The notes below the pieces were generated by a model, which ran no database searches, was not told where the DNA came from, and saw only the letters and a program-made list of their open reading frames with translations. Both the position numbers and the translations under genes were made by a program. Of a DNA stretch of 64,000 nt, positions 51,477-59,416 are shown piece by piece. The stretch is taken from NCBI GenBank assembly GCA_965216425.1, contig CBDCFV010000006.1, positions 744,001-808,000 of the forward strand, in the 5' to 3' direction. Each line of letters opens with the position of its first letter. Position 1 is the stretch's first letter. Source of the stretch: CBDCFV01 sp965216425. Its GTDB lineage: Bacteria; Chloroflexota; Dehalococcoidia; Lucifugimonadales; UBA3495.

Positions 51477-52727
51477 ATGGACCAGACAACCATCGAAAGT
51501 ATACTCAGCCAGGTTGATGAGGCCGCCATCGTGGGGCTGGCCAGCGACTTGGTCAGAATCCCCAGCTTCAAGCCCGACGAGACCGGAGTGGCGAAGTTTC
51601 TGGAAGGATTCTTCCAGGAACGCGGCTATCAAGTAGACCTTCAGGAAGTTGAACCCGGTAGGTTTCAGACCATCGCCACGCTGCCGGGCAGCGGCGGCGG
51701 CCATAGCTTGATGCTCAACGGGCACACCGACATCAACTCCCTGACCCGCCGCTGGCGGCGCGATCCCTGGACGCCTACCGTGGAGGGAGACCGTCTTTAC
51801 GGCCACGGCATCCAAAATATGAAGGGCGGCTTGGCCAGCATAATCATGGCCGCCGAAGCGGTGCGGCTTTCTCAGGCCGAGATGAAAGGTGACCTCGTGG
51901 TGGCCTGCGTCGTGGGTGAAACACAAGGCGGAGAGGGCACGCACTTCCTGATGGAAAGCGGCCTGCGGACCGACATGGCGGTCGTGGCCGAACCCTTCGG
52001 CGCCCACAACCTGGTTACGGTCCACTGCGGTGTCGCCCACATGGCGATACACACCTACGGGATTACCGGGCATATCCGGCAGGTGGAAAGCACGATCAAC
52101 GCCATCTACATGATGAACAAGGTGATAGACCGCCTGCAGCAGGTCCAGTTCACCTACCAACCGCGAAAGGACATGGAAGCCCTGCCTCGCTTGAACGTTG
52201 GCGGCATCATCGGGGGCTTGGGCGCGGACTACGTGCTGGTCGAGCCTCCATACGTGCCGGACATCTGCACAATCATCATGGACGTCCATTTCGTTCCGGG
52301 GCAAACGATTGACGGCATACTGGCCGACCTGCACCGAGCCCTCGACCCGCTTAGAGACGAAGTGCCGGGGTTGAACTTCGAAATAGAAATGCCGCCTCCC
52401 GCGTCCTTCAAGGGCCGCAGGCGGTTGGTGATGAACCCCTTGGACGTGCCGCTGGATACTTACATAGTCGAAGCGGTGGCACGCAACTACGAGGTCGTGG
52501 TGGGTGAGCCTCCCAAAGCGGTCGGGTCCATTCTGCCATTTACCTATACTGCCAACGATACCTGCCACCTCTGGGAGGCGGGCATCCCATGCCTGCTTTA
52601 CGGCCCGGGTGTAATCCGCGGCAATGCGGATGAAGACGACAGCTGCGTTATGATCAGTGAAATGGTCCATTGCACCAAGGTGCTGGCCCTCACCGCACTT
52701 GAAGTGTGCAACCGGGAGAAGGGGTAA
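51477..52727 (+). CDS. M20 family (ArgE/DapE-like) protein with altered metal ligands
   Basis: 416 aa with the two-domain M20 layout. LMLNGHTDIN has the first His and Asp. The next motif usually reads GRGxxDMKG but here is GHGIQNMKGG, Asn replacing the bridging Asp; the catalytic pair usually EE reads VGETQGGEGT, with Thr for the second Glu; the C-terminal His (usually AHxxDE) is missing in GVIRGNADEDD. The Glu in VVAEPF is present. The enzyme may be inactive, use one metal, or bind a different ligand. Placed 35 bases after ridA, so probably part of the same catabolic operon. Confidence 0.82.
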   Translation: MDQTTIESILSQVDEAAIVGLASDLVRIPSFKPDETGVAKFLEGFFQERGYQVDLQEVEPGRFQTIATLPGSGGGHSLMLNGHTDINSLTRRWRRDPWTPTVEGDRLYGHGIQNMKGGLASIIMAAEAVRLSQAEMKGDLVVACVVGETQGGEGTHFLMESGLRTDMAVVAEPFGAHNLVTVHCGVAHMAIHTYGITGHIRQVESTINAIYMMNKVIDRLQQVQFTYQPRKDMEALPRLNVGGIIGGLGADYVLVEPPYVPDICTIIMDVHFVPGQTIDGILADLHRALDPLRDEVPGLNFEIEMPPPASFKGRRRLVMNPLDVPLDTYIVEAVARNYEVVVGEPPKAVGSILPFTYTANDTCHLWEAGIPCLLYGPGVIRGNADEDDSCVMISEMVHCTKVLALTALEVCNREKG

Positions 52728-52734
52728 CCCAGGG

Positions 52735-52830
52735 CATATGCAAAGCCTCGCGAGCTAATTCGGCAGTTGAGCCCATCTCCACGATGGCAAACGTCATTCC
52801 CGCACAGGCGGGAATCCAGAGCCATTCGGG
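52735..52830. repeat. Repeat fragment with GTCATTCCCGCACAGGCGGG palindrome
   Basis: GGGCATATGCAAAGC at the left resembles the M3 terminus, followed by CGCGAGCTAATTCGGCAGTT as in the repeat near 34110, and by the CCCGCACAGGCGGGAATCCAGAG palindrome. It looks like a composite remnant between the M20 and DUF1028 genes. Confidence 0.5.
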
Positions 52831-52871
52831 GTTCTTCAACTCAACAAATCAGCATTGTCAGGAGGTAACAG

Positions 52872-53579
52872 GTGACTACGTTGCCAGGTATCGAGTATCA
52901 CACCTTTTCCATCACGGCTAGGTGCCATCGGACGGGGATGCTGGGGATAGCCGTAACCACAAGCGACATCGCGGTAGGGGGACGGTGTTCCTACGTCAAG
53001 GAGTTGGTGGGCGCGGCGGCGACACAAGCCACGACGGACCCGCGCTTGGGACCCTTCGCCCTGCGTTTGATGGAGGCGGGCTATTCCGCCGTAGGAGCAA
53101 TGCAGCAACTGGAGGCCAGTGACCCTCACATCGAACGCCGCCAGTTGGGCTTGGTGGACCGGGACGGCCATTCCGCCGCCCGTACCGGGGACCGTAACGG
53201 CGCTTGGGCCGGACACATAGCCAAGAAAAACTTCGTAGCCATGGGCAACGGCCTTATAAACGAAGGGGTGGTGCAGGCTATGGCCAGCGCCTTCGAGGAG
53301 TCGGATTCCGAGGCCTTGGAGGAACGGTTGATGCGGGCCATGGAAGCCGGGCAAGCGGCGGGGGGAGAAGCCAAGGACGCGACTCCTTACCATTCGGCGG
53401 GGCTGCTGGTCTATCATAACCAGATATTCCCCAGCGTAGACCTGCGAGTGGACGAGCACGCTACTCCGTTGGTGGAGCTGCGCCGCATCCTGGAGATTTA
53501 CAAACCCAGCACCGACTATTTCAACCTGCGGGCTGCCAATCCCAACGTTGGCCCTGAAATGAGGGATTTCCCCGCGTAA
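52872..53579 (+). CDS. DUF1028 family protein
   Basis: 235 aa Ntn-hydrolase-fold candidate. HTFSITARCHRTGMLGIAVTTSDIAVGGRCSYVKELVGAAATQA is the N-terminal family pattern, and SAARTGDRNGAWAGHIAKKNFVAMGN follows. GTG start with GGAGG. DUF1028 genes are often found with amino-acid or amide catabolism; activity unassigned. It follows the M20 gene by 144 bases containing a repeat. Confidence 0.85.
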   Translation: MTTLPGIEYHTFSITARCHRTGMLGIAVTTSDIAVGGRCSYVKELVGAAATQATTDPRLGPFALRLMEAGYSAVGAMQQLEASDPHIERRQLGLVDRDGHSAARTGDRNGAWAGHIAKKNFVAMGNGLINEGVVQAMASAFEESDSEALEERLMRAMEAGQAAGGEAKDATPYHSAGLLVYHNQIFPSVDLRVDEHATPLVELRRILEIYKPSTDYFNLRAANPNVGPEMRDFPA

Positions 53580-53586
53580 AATGGAA

Positions 53587-53622
53587 CGGCGGCGCTCACA
53601 ACTACTGCGTTGGGCGCCGCCG
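53587..53622. terminator. Bidirectional terminator between convergent genes
   Basis: CGGCGGCGC (53587-53595) pairs with GCGCCGCCG (53614-53622) around an 18 base loop. Downstream on plus is CTATTTCCC; downstream on minus is TTCCATTTTACG. It sits between DUF1028 (plus) and a VOC gene (minus). Confidence 0.55.
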
Positions 53623-53693
53623 CTATTTCCCTAGAGGAACTGCCTCCACACCCTGCCCCGGAATAGAGGAATCTCCGAAAGCGTTTCCTGTTG

Positions 53694-54191
53694 CTACTTG
53701 ATCGCGCCCTGGGGCGGCCCCATCTTCTCCTCGAAAGACTTGGAGAAGGCCAGCAGTTCATCGGCGGGCTTGTCCAAGTCGATGTGTTCACCCAAGGGCT
53801 GGCGGATGTTATACCCGGTCTTGTAGTACAGCTCAACCCGGTTGTCCTCGGGGTCGAAGAAGTAGATGCTGCACGAAATACCGTGGGTAACCGTCCGGTC
53901 GATCTTCAGCCCCTCGGCCTGCAACCGGTGATAGAAGTCAGTCAGGTCTTCCATGGTATCGACAACGAACGACACCTGTTGCAGATACTGGGTGGGGTGA
54001 CCGCTATCAGGCAACTTGGCAAGCGCCAATTCGTGGTGTTCGTTCTCAGGGTCGGCGCTGAGGAAGCAAATCCCCCGGTTCAGGTCCTCGTCCGTGATGG
54101 TCATGCCCATGAAACGGTTGTAGAAGTCTCTCATTTTCCCCAGGTCCTGGCAGTAAATTCCCAAGTGCCCCAAACTGGTGACGGCTGGCAT
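53694..54191 (-). CDS. VOC family protein (extradiol-dioxygenase-like)
   Basis: 165 aa, closely parallel to the protein at 22984-23481. LGHLGIYCQDLGKMRDFYNRFMGM and VSFVVDTMEDLTDFYHRLQAEGLKIDRTVTHGISCSIYFFDPEDNRVELYYKT are the two modules with likely metal His and Glu. The C-terminal tail (GEHIDLDKPADELLAFSKSFEEKMGPPQG) is as in 2,3-dihydroxybiphenyl dioxygenase-like small proteins. Substrate unknown. Confidence 0.85.
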   Translation of the reverse strand: MPAVTSLGHLGIYCQDLGKMRDFYNRFMGMTITDEDLNRGICFLSADPENEHHELALAKLPDSGHPTQYLQQVSFVVDTMEDLTDFYHRLQAEGLKIDRTVTHGISCSIYFFDPEDNRVELYYKTGYNIRQPLGEHIDLDKPADELLAFSKSFEEKMGPPQGAIK

Positions 54192-54508
54192 AAGAGTGGC
54201 CTCCTCATCCTAATATTGCTATTGTAGAATCTCCGGCTGGCGTTGCCACCATCCACTGGACATCCGACCTGTTGCAGTAAAGAATACGTCTACTGCGGAG
54301 TCTTGGCAACCGAAACGCGTTCGGATATTTTCACGGCTTCTTTCCAAGAACATGAACAGGTTTTGTTCCCTGCAGGTCGGGAAACGTCATCTCGCAGGCT
54401 ATGGTCCCAGAGAGAGAGTAGTCTTGAGTCGGCATTGGTGTATTATGATGGCCTGCAACAACACTGGCCTCACTTGCTCAATCACAATCGAATGCTTAAG
54501 GGGGGACT
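54192..54508. other. Intergenic region between divergent VOC genes
   Basis: 317 bases without a supported gene. It should carry both promoters: TACAAT at about 54219-54224 on minus, and a TTGAGT...TATGAT pair on plus near 54426-54451 with a poor spacer. Neither is convincing. Confidence 0.4.
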
Positions 54509-54922
54509 ATGCCGAAAATCAAACACATCGCCATGACCACCGAGGACCCGGACAAAGTTGCGGCGTTCTATAAGAAGGTCTTTGGAATGGAAGAGGTAGG
54601 GAGGAGCGGCGACAGCCATGTGTTCCTCAGCGACGGGGACTTGAACCTGACGATACGGAGCTGCAAGACCGCGGACGCTGCGGATGTTGGCTCTCAGGGT
54701 GCGGGCTTCTCCGGTATACACCACATAGGGTTTATGGTAGACGACGTAGAAGATTACATCGACCGGCTGCAAGAAGAGGGAGGCGCCCGGCTGACACCGC
54801 CCAAGACTCCGGGAGCGGAAGCGGGGTTCAATCCGGGCCCAAACTACGCTGAGGCCAAGGTAACCGGTCCGGACGGCGTAGTTATCGACATTTCCACAGC
54901 CGGCTGGCTGGGAATCTCTTAA
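54509..54922 (+). CDS. VOC family protein (lactoylglutathione lyase-like)
   Basis: 137 aa. KIKHIAMTTEDPDKVAAFYKKVFGMEEVGR and GIHHIGFMVDDVEDYIDRLQEEGGARLTPPKTPGAEA form two VOC modules; AKVTGPDGVVIDISTAGW has the final acidic ligand. Different subgroup from the two 165 aa VOC proteins here. AGGGGGG upstream of the ATG. Confidence 0.85.
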   Translation: MPKIKHIAMTTEDPDKVAAFYKKVFGMEEVGRSGDSHVFLSDGDLNLTIRSCKTADAADVGSQGAGFSGIHHIGFMVDDVEDYIDRLQEEGGARLTPPKTPGAEAGFNPGPNYAEAKVTGPDGVVIDISTAGWLGIS

Positions 54923-54937
54923 GACCGCTCAGCGCCC

Positions 54938-55390
54938 TCATTCCTGAGACGGCAGAAAGGCGGTAGGAACGATGACACTACCGGAGCCAACGCCGGTAGT
55001 GTCGCCGTTCTGGTTCTCAACCTTGATCTCCACCGACATCCTGTTGCCGTTGGCTTCCCTGGTCATGCCGGTGATTTTGCCGGTGAAGGTGATGGTGTCA
55101 CCGGGGCGGACGGGGCGCAGGAACCTGAGATCGACCATGCCGGTGTGGTTGACGACCGTGCCGCCAAAGTGCCTCCGCAGCAATTCAATGCCGAACGCCA
55201 GCGACATCCGGCCGGAGGCAACGGTGCCCGTGGTGCCTAACGTCTCCCTGGCGGTGGCCTCATCAGTGAATTGGGAAGGACCCTCTTCACCCGAGCTTTG
55301 TTCAAAGAGGTTAATGGCCTCTTGAGACATTTGCTTCACCATGGGTCCCACTACGTCACCAACTTGGTGGTCCTTGATTAGCCCCCCCAT
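54938..55390 (-). CDS. MaoC-like hydratase subunit
   Basis: 150 aa hotdog-fold protein: QFTDEATARETLGTTGTVASGRMSLAFGIELLRRHFGGTVVNHTGMVDLRFLRPVRPGDTITFTGKI matches MaoC (hydratase 2) although the classical D-x-x-x-x-H pair is not clear. Start at 55390 was chosen because the previous gene ends at 55378 in another frame and no homology lies upstream, though the frame is open to 55582. Probably forms a heteromer with the preceding gene product. Confidence 0.78.
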   Translation of the reverse strand: MGGLIKDHQVGDVVGPMVKQMSQEAINLFEQSSGEEGPSQFTDEATARETLGTTGTVASGRMSLAFGIELLRRHFGGTVVNHTGMVDLRFLRPVRPGDTITFTGKITGMTREANGNRMSVEIKVENQNGDTTGVGSGSVIVPTAFLPSQE

Positions 55391-55797
55391 TTCTTCCCAA
55401 CCTCTGTGGGTTGCTTCAACTCGTGGGTTATGACCCTGTCGATCAATCTGCCGTCTTCGTCTACGGACACAGCCTCGGTGACTATGTAGTTCTTCCCTCG
55501 CCGCAGGTACTTGTCGGCGATCCAAGCCGTAACCGTCAATTTCCTGCCGGGCTGCGGAGGGTTGTAGCAATAAAAAGCGCACCGTGCGTTTACCGAGCCA
55601 GCATCACGGTACTTGGCGTTGTACTGTTTTATGTCGACTTTGTGAGAAATGGTTGGGAAGCCGGCTTCCGGGTCCATGACGCCTTTTCTATAGGTATCGA
55701 TCATCTCCTGGGTCAAAATATACTCGTACTTTTGGAAGGTCTCCCCCACTTCCAAGTCGTCCCAGTCGAGTAATATTCGTTCGTCCGCCTCTACCAT
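55378..55797 (-). CDS. MaoC N-terminal-like hotdog protein (FAS1-type dehydratase region)
   Basis: 139 aa. WDDLEVGETFQKYEYILTQEMIDTYRKGVMD and NARCAFYCYNPPQPGRKLTVTAWIADKYLRRGKNYIVTEAVSVDEDGRLIDRVITHEL resemble the N-terminal dehydratase domain of MaoC-type enoyl-CoA hydratases. It overlaps the next gene by 13 bases, suggesting a translationally coupled two-subunit hydratase. Confidence 0.75.
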   Translation of the reverse strand: MVEADERILLDWDDLEVGETFQKYEYILTQEMIDTYRKGVMDPEAGFPTISHKVDIKQYNAKYRDAGSVNARCAFYCYNPPQPGRKLTVTAWIADKYLRRGKNYIVTEAVSVDEDGRLIDRVITHELKQPTEVGKKWGG

Positions 55798-55916
55798 TTT
55801 TCCTGTCCTTTCCAGATCCGTGTATTACGACCAAGTATAGAACACAACCTCCGGCAAGTCATCCGACGCCTGGCTTTAAGCCGGGATGGACGACGGGCAC
55901 CCACGAAACGACAGGG

Positions 55917-56645
55917 TCACCATCTTGCCAGAAGCGATACGCCTCCGGTCACCATTAACACTTCGACCGCCAACTCAACCCACCGCTGGGGCACCCTGGT
56001 TATAATCAACCGCCCCAGGAACGCGCCCACAAGCGCGACGGCGCCCAGGCCAAAGCCGAACAACAACACCCGGGAGACGAAAAGATCGGAGGTGGCAAAC
56101 ACGACCATTTTGGGTAGCTGGGTAGACAGCAAACAAGCGGAGAAGGTCCCGATGTAAGCCCTGCCGGAGAGTCCACGGGAGAGGATAAAGGGCGCAGCGA
56201 TGGGTCCCGGCGTACCCAGGAACCCTGACGAAAACCCGCTGGCGGCGCCTACTGCGGAAAACCCTTTCAACCCCAAGGTCCACTCACGACCCCACCGAGT
56301 ATGCCGATGTATCACCAGCAATATCAACAAACACCCCAAAAGGCGCGCCAGGATATCGGGGGGCGTGATGACGAACAGCAAGCCTCCCACGGCGGAGACG
56401 GGCAACGCTCCGAGAGCGAACCACTTCGCTACCGGCCAGGAGACCTCCCTGATATTCAGGGAAGTCCTGGCAATTATGGACAGCGTTTGCACAATGGCAA
56501 TGATGGGGACGGCTTCCCTTGCTCCGAAAAACCACACCAGCAGTGGCAAAATAGCTATGCCACCGCCGAAACCAACAACGCCCGCCACGGTGAACACCAG
56601 GACGGAGACGGTTATAAGGACGGCCAACTCCAGGGGGTCAGGCAT
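55917..56645 (-). CDS. TauE/SafE family membrane permease
   Basis: 242 aa with 7-8 hydrophobic segments. The family repeat VVGFGGGIAILPLLVWFFGAREAVPIIAIVQTLS near the N-terminus and SAVGAASGFSSGFLGTPGPIAAPFILSRGL in the second half are typical. Members export or import sulfite, sulfoacetate or similar anions. Start MPDPLELAV at 56645 has GAGG upstream; the open frame reaches 56702. Confidence 0.85.
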   Translation of the reverse strand: MPDPLELAVLITVSVLVFTVAGVVGFGGGIAILPLLVWFFGAREAVPIIAIVQTLSIIARTSLNIREVSWPVAKWFALGALPVSAVGGLLFVITPPDILARLLGCLLILLVIHRHTRWGREWTLGLKGFSAVGAASGFSSGFLGTPGPIAAPFILSRGLSGRAYIGTFSACLLSTQLPKMVVFATSDLFVSRVLLFGFGLGAVALVGAFLGRLIITRVPQRWVELAVEVLMVTGGVSLLARW

Positions 56646-56847
56646 CCAAGCCTCGAGAAGGGAGGGACGAAAGAATGACGTACCAACGCGGCAGCATACC
56701 ATGTTGCAGTGGGAAGGCGCTCATGTGAACGGGGAAGGCATCCTTGCCTTCCGGCGGGTAAACAGTCAAAAAGAAACAGCCAACAGCATATCCACCGGCG
56801 CGGGACCGCGGGAATTTCAGGCGGTATATTGGTGGTTAGTTATGTGA

Positions 56848-57009
56848 TCATACCCCGTGGCACCGCTTGTATTTCCTGCCGCTGCCACAGGGGCACTTCT
56901 CATTTCTGCCGATCTTCCGGTTTTCCAGCCGGTGTACCGTGCGCTTGTCCTCGCACTGGGCGCAGGTGCAAGCCGTCGGGTGTTCAGCGTACCAATTGGG
57001 TCTTACCAT
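56848..57009 (-). CDS. SEC-C motif mini-protein
   Basis: 53 residues from an ATG at 57009 with AGGTGA upstream. It ends IGRNEKCPCGSGRKYKRCHGV, the SEC-C zinc-binding motif (CxCGSGxKYKxCH), preceded by a second cysteine-bearing segment TACTCAQCEDK. Such motifs occur at the C-terminus of SecA and in many small proteins; function unknown. It lies 27 bases downstream of phoU. Confidence 0.7.
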   Translation of the reverse strand: MVRPNWYAEHPTACTCAQCEDKRTVHRLENRKIGRNEKCPCGSGRKYKRCHGV

Positions 57010-57036
57010 ATTTCACCTGAGCCGGTGTACGAAAGG

Positions 57037-57702
57037 TCAGTACTTGGACGACCCTACCTCGAGAATCTTTCCGGTCACCAAGTATATCACCCGTTCGGCT
57101 ATATTCGTGGCCCGGTCGGCTACGCGCTCCAGGTCGTGCGCCACCCAGAGGAGGTAAGTAGCCCTCTGAATTGAGTTAGGGTCCTGGATCATGTAGGTCA
57201 GCAACTCTCGATACACTTGATCATAGAGGCCGTCAACCTCGTCGTCTGCTAATAGTACACCCATCGCCGCCACGGTATCCCGGTTCACCAAGGCGTCGAG
57301 GCTGCGGCGCAGCATGTCGGAAGCCTTCTCGCCCATCCTGGGGATGTCTATCAGCGGCTTCAACGGCGGCTCTTGGCCCATCATAAGGCTGATCTTGGCT
57401 ATGCCTTCCGCATAGTCTCCCATGCGTTCCAACTCCACGGCGATGTGAAGCGTGGTTATAAGCCTGCGCAAGTCGCGGGCCACCGGCTGGTGGGTGGCGA
57501 TCAACTCGATGGAGTGTTCCTCCAACTGGACGCACTGACGGTCTATTTCGTCGTCCTCTTGGATAACCTGCGATGAAGCTTCCAAGTCCCGGCGCTTCAA
57601 AGCGTCTAAAGACTTAGCGAGAGCTTTTTCCACCATGCTCCCCAACCCCAGAAGGTCGTCGGTCAATCTGTCCAGACTGGTGTCCAGATTCGGTCGCACC
57701 AT
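57037..57702 (-). CDS. phoU: Phosphate signalling protein PhoU
   Basis: 221 aa, two three-helix bundles, each with an ELERMGDYAEGIAKI-like metal motif (residues ~71-86, VELERMGDYAEGIAKI; then DLERVADRATNIAERVIYLV near 188-207). PhoU couples the Pst transporter to PhoR and represses the Pho regulon when phosphate is plentiful. It follows pstB by 39 bases. Confidence 0.95.
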   Translation of the reverse strand: MVRPNLDTSLDRLTDDLLGLGSMVEKALAKSLDALKRRDLEASSQVIQEDDEIDRQCVQLEEHSIELIATHQPVARDLRRLITTLHIAVELERMGDYAEGIAKISLMMGQEPPLKPLIDIPRMGEKASDMLRRSLDALVNRDTVAAMGVLLADDEVDGLYDQVYRELLTYMIQDPNSIQRATYLLWVAHDLERVADRATNIAERVIYLVTGKILEVGSSKY

Positions 57703-57741
57703 AATGGTCTCTCCTCATGCCATCCGGCGGGTTCCGGCAGG

Positions 57742-58515
57742 CTAGCTGAACCGCCCGGTTATATAGGCCTCGGTACGCTCGTCCTTGGGGTTGGTGAATA
57801 TCTCGCGGGTGGCGCCGTGTTCCACTAGATATCCCGCCCTGTCCTCGCCCATCATGAGAAACGCGGTCTCGTAAGAAACTCTGGCCGCCTGCTGCATGTT
57901 GTGGGTAACAATGACGATTGTAAGGTCCGGGGTCAATTCCCGCATCAAGTCCTCTATCGCTAAGGTGGCGATGGGGTCCAGCGCGGAGGCCGGCTCGTCC
58001 ATCAGGATTATTTCCGGCTCCACCGCCAAAGCCCGGGCAATGCACAGGCGTTGTTGTTGACCTCCGGACAGCCGGAGGGCGCTGCTGGTCAAGCGGTCCT
58101 TGACCTCGTCCCACAAGGCGGCACGACGCAGTGACCGTTCAACCACCTCTTGCACATTTCCTTGGAACCCGTTGACCTTGAGGCCAAAGGCCACGTTATC
58201 AAAAATCGACTTGGGGAACGGGTTGGGTTTTTGAAAGACCATCCCTATGCGGGCGCGGATTTCCGTCGGGTCTACGTTAGAGGCGTAAATGTCCTGCCCT
58301 TCCATCAAGACATGACCAGTCACCGAGGAGTTGGGCAAAAGCTCATTCATCCGGTTGAAACACCGCAGTAAGGTACTCTTTCCGCAGCCGGATGGGCCGA
58401 TGAAGGCGGTCACCCGGTGGCGGGGTATCTCCAAGTCAATGTCGCGCACGGCGTGAAAGTCACCGTACCATACGTTAAGGTCCTGGGCCCGCAACACTAT
58501 CGAATCTTGTTCCAT
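57742..58515 (-). CDS. pstB: Phosphate ABC transporter ATP-binding protein PstB
   Basis: 257 aa ATPase. Walker A GPSGCGKST at residues 40-48, PstB-specific CFNRMNELLP, Q-loop QKPNPFPKSIFDNVAFGLK, signature LSGGQQQRLCIARALA, Walker B IILMDEPASALDP, and H-loop THNMQQAARVS. MEQDSIV at 58515 was taken as the start, one base past the pstA stop; the longer frame runs into pstA. Confidence 0.96.
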   Translation of the reverse strand: MEQDSIVLRAQDLNVWYGDFHAVRDIDLEIPRHRVTAFIGPSGCGKSTLLRCFNRMNELLPNSSVTGHVLMEGQDIYASNVDPTEIRARIGMVFQKPNPFPKSIFDNVAFGLKVNGFQGNVQEVVERSLRRAALWDEVKDRLTSSALRLSGGQQQRLCIARALAVEPEIILMDEPASALDPIATLAIEDLMRELTPDLTIVIVTHNMQQAARVSYETAFLMMGEDRAGYLVEHGATREIFTNPKDERTEAYITGRFS

Positions 58516-58516
58516 A

Positions 58517-59416
58517 CTACTCTTCGGACCTCGACTGATAGCGGTTCCGCACGAAGGCGGCAACCGAGTTCATTGACAGGAGAATCACCAGCAAAATTAT
58601 TATGCCTGCCGCCGCCAACCCCCGGAAGTCTTCCTGCGGGCGGGACATCCAGTTGAAAATCTGGATGGGCAATACGGTGAACCGGTCAAGTGGGTCCACC
58701 GGGATGAAGGTCAAGTATACCAAGGCGCTGATGGCAATCACCGGGGCGGCCTCACCGATGGCGCGGGACATCGCCAGGATAGTCCCGGTGAGAATCCCGG
58801 GCAAAGCCGCCGGAATGATTACCCGGCGCACCACTTCCCATTGAGTCGCGCCAAGCCCGTAAGCCGCTTCCCTGTAAGTATAAGGCACCGCCTTGATTGC
58901 TTCCCTGGACGAGAGAATCACAATAGGGAGCACCAGCAGCGAGAGAGTGAGAGCGCCGGCCAGGAGGCTGCGACCCATGGACAAAGCCTGCACAAAGAGA
59001 GCAAGACCAAGAAGCCCGTAGACTATCGACGGCACACCCGCCAGGTTTGCGATGTTGACCTCGATGAGCCGCGTCAAACGATTGACAGGGGCGTATTCTT
59101 CCAAGTAGACCGCCGCGCCCACCCCCACCGGAATGGTGAACATCGCGGTAAGGGCCATGAGCCAGATGGTCCCTACCATGGCCGCTTTTATGCCGGCCTC
59201 TTCGGGATGCCGGGAAGAATAGCTGGTCAGGAAGTGCGGACTCAGCCACGGCAGTCCTTCCATCAGGACCTGCACCAAAAGGGTCACAAGCCCGATGAGG
59301 CCCACCATTACCGCCAGCAGGAACAGCACATGAGCGGCGTTCCCCAGCAGTTTGCGGGCCGACGGCCGGTAATGGAGCGTTCCCGCTCCGATGTTTTTTA
59401 GTACCTCTCCTGCCAT
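58517..59416 (-). CDS. pstA: Phosphate ABC transporter permease PstA
   Basis: 299 aa, six transmembrane helices. YLEEYAPVNRLTRLIEVNIANLAGVPSIVYGLLGLALFV and REAAYGLGATQWEVVRRVIIPAALPGILTGTILAMSRAIGEAAPV (EAA loop) are characteristic. The ATG overlaps pstC by 19 bases. Confidence 0.95.
   Translation of the reverse strand: MAGEVLKNIGAGTLHYRPSARKLLGNAAHVLFLLAVMVGLIGLVTLLVQVLMEGLPWLSPHFLTSYSSRHPEEAGIKAAMVGTIWLMALTAMFTIPVGVGAAVYLEEYAPVNRLTRLIEVNIANLAGVPSIVYGLLGLALFVQALSMGRSLLAGALTLSLLVLPIVILSSREAIKAVPYTYREAAYGLGATQWEVVRRVIIPAALPGILTGTILAMSRAIGEAAPVIAISALVYLTFIPVDPLDRFTVLPIQIFNWMSRPQEDFRGLAAAGIIILLVILLSMNSVAAFVRNRYQSRSEE

Noticed and set aside
51075..52670. 531 aa minus-strand ORF opposite RidA and the M20 gene
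   Set aside because: Antisense to two recognisable genes; the translation is low-complexity with no family motif.
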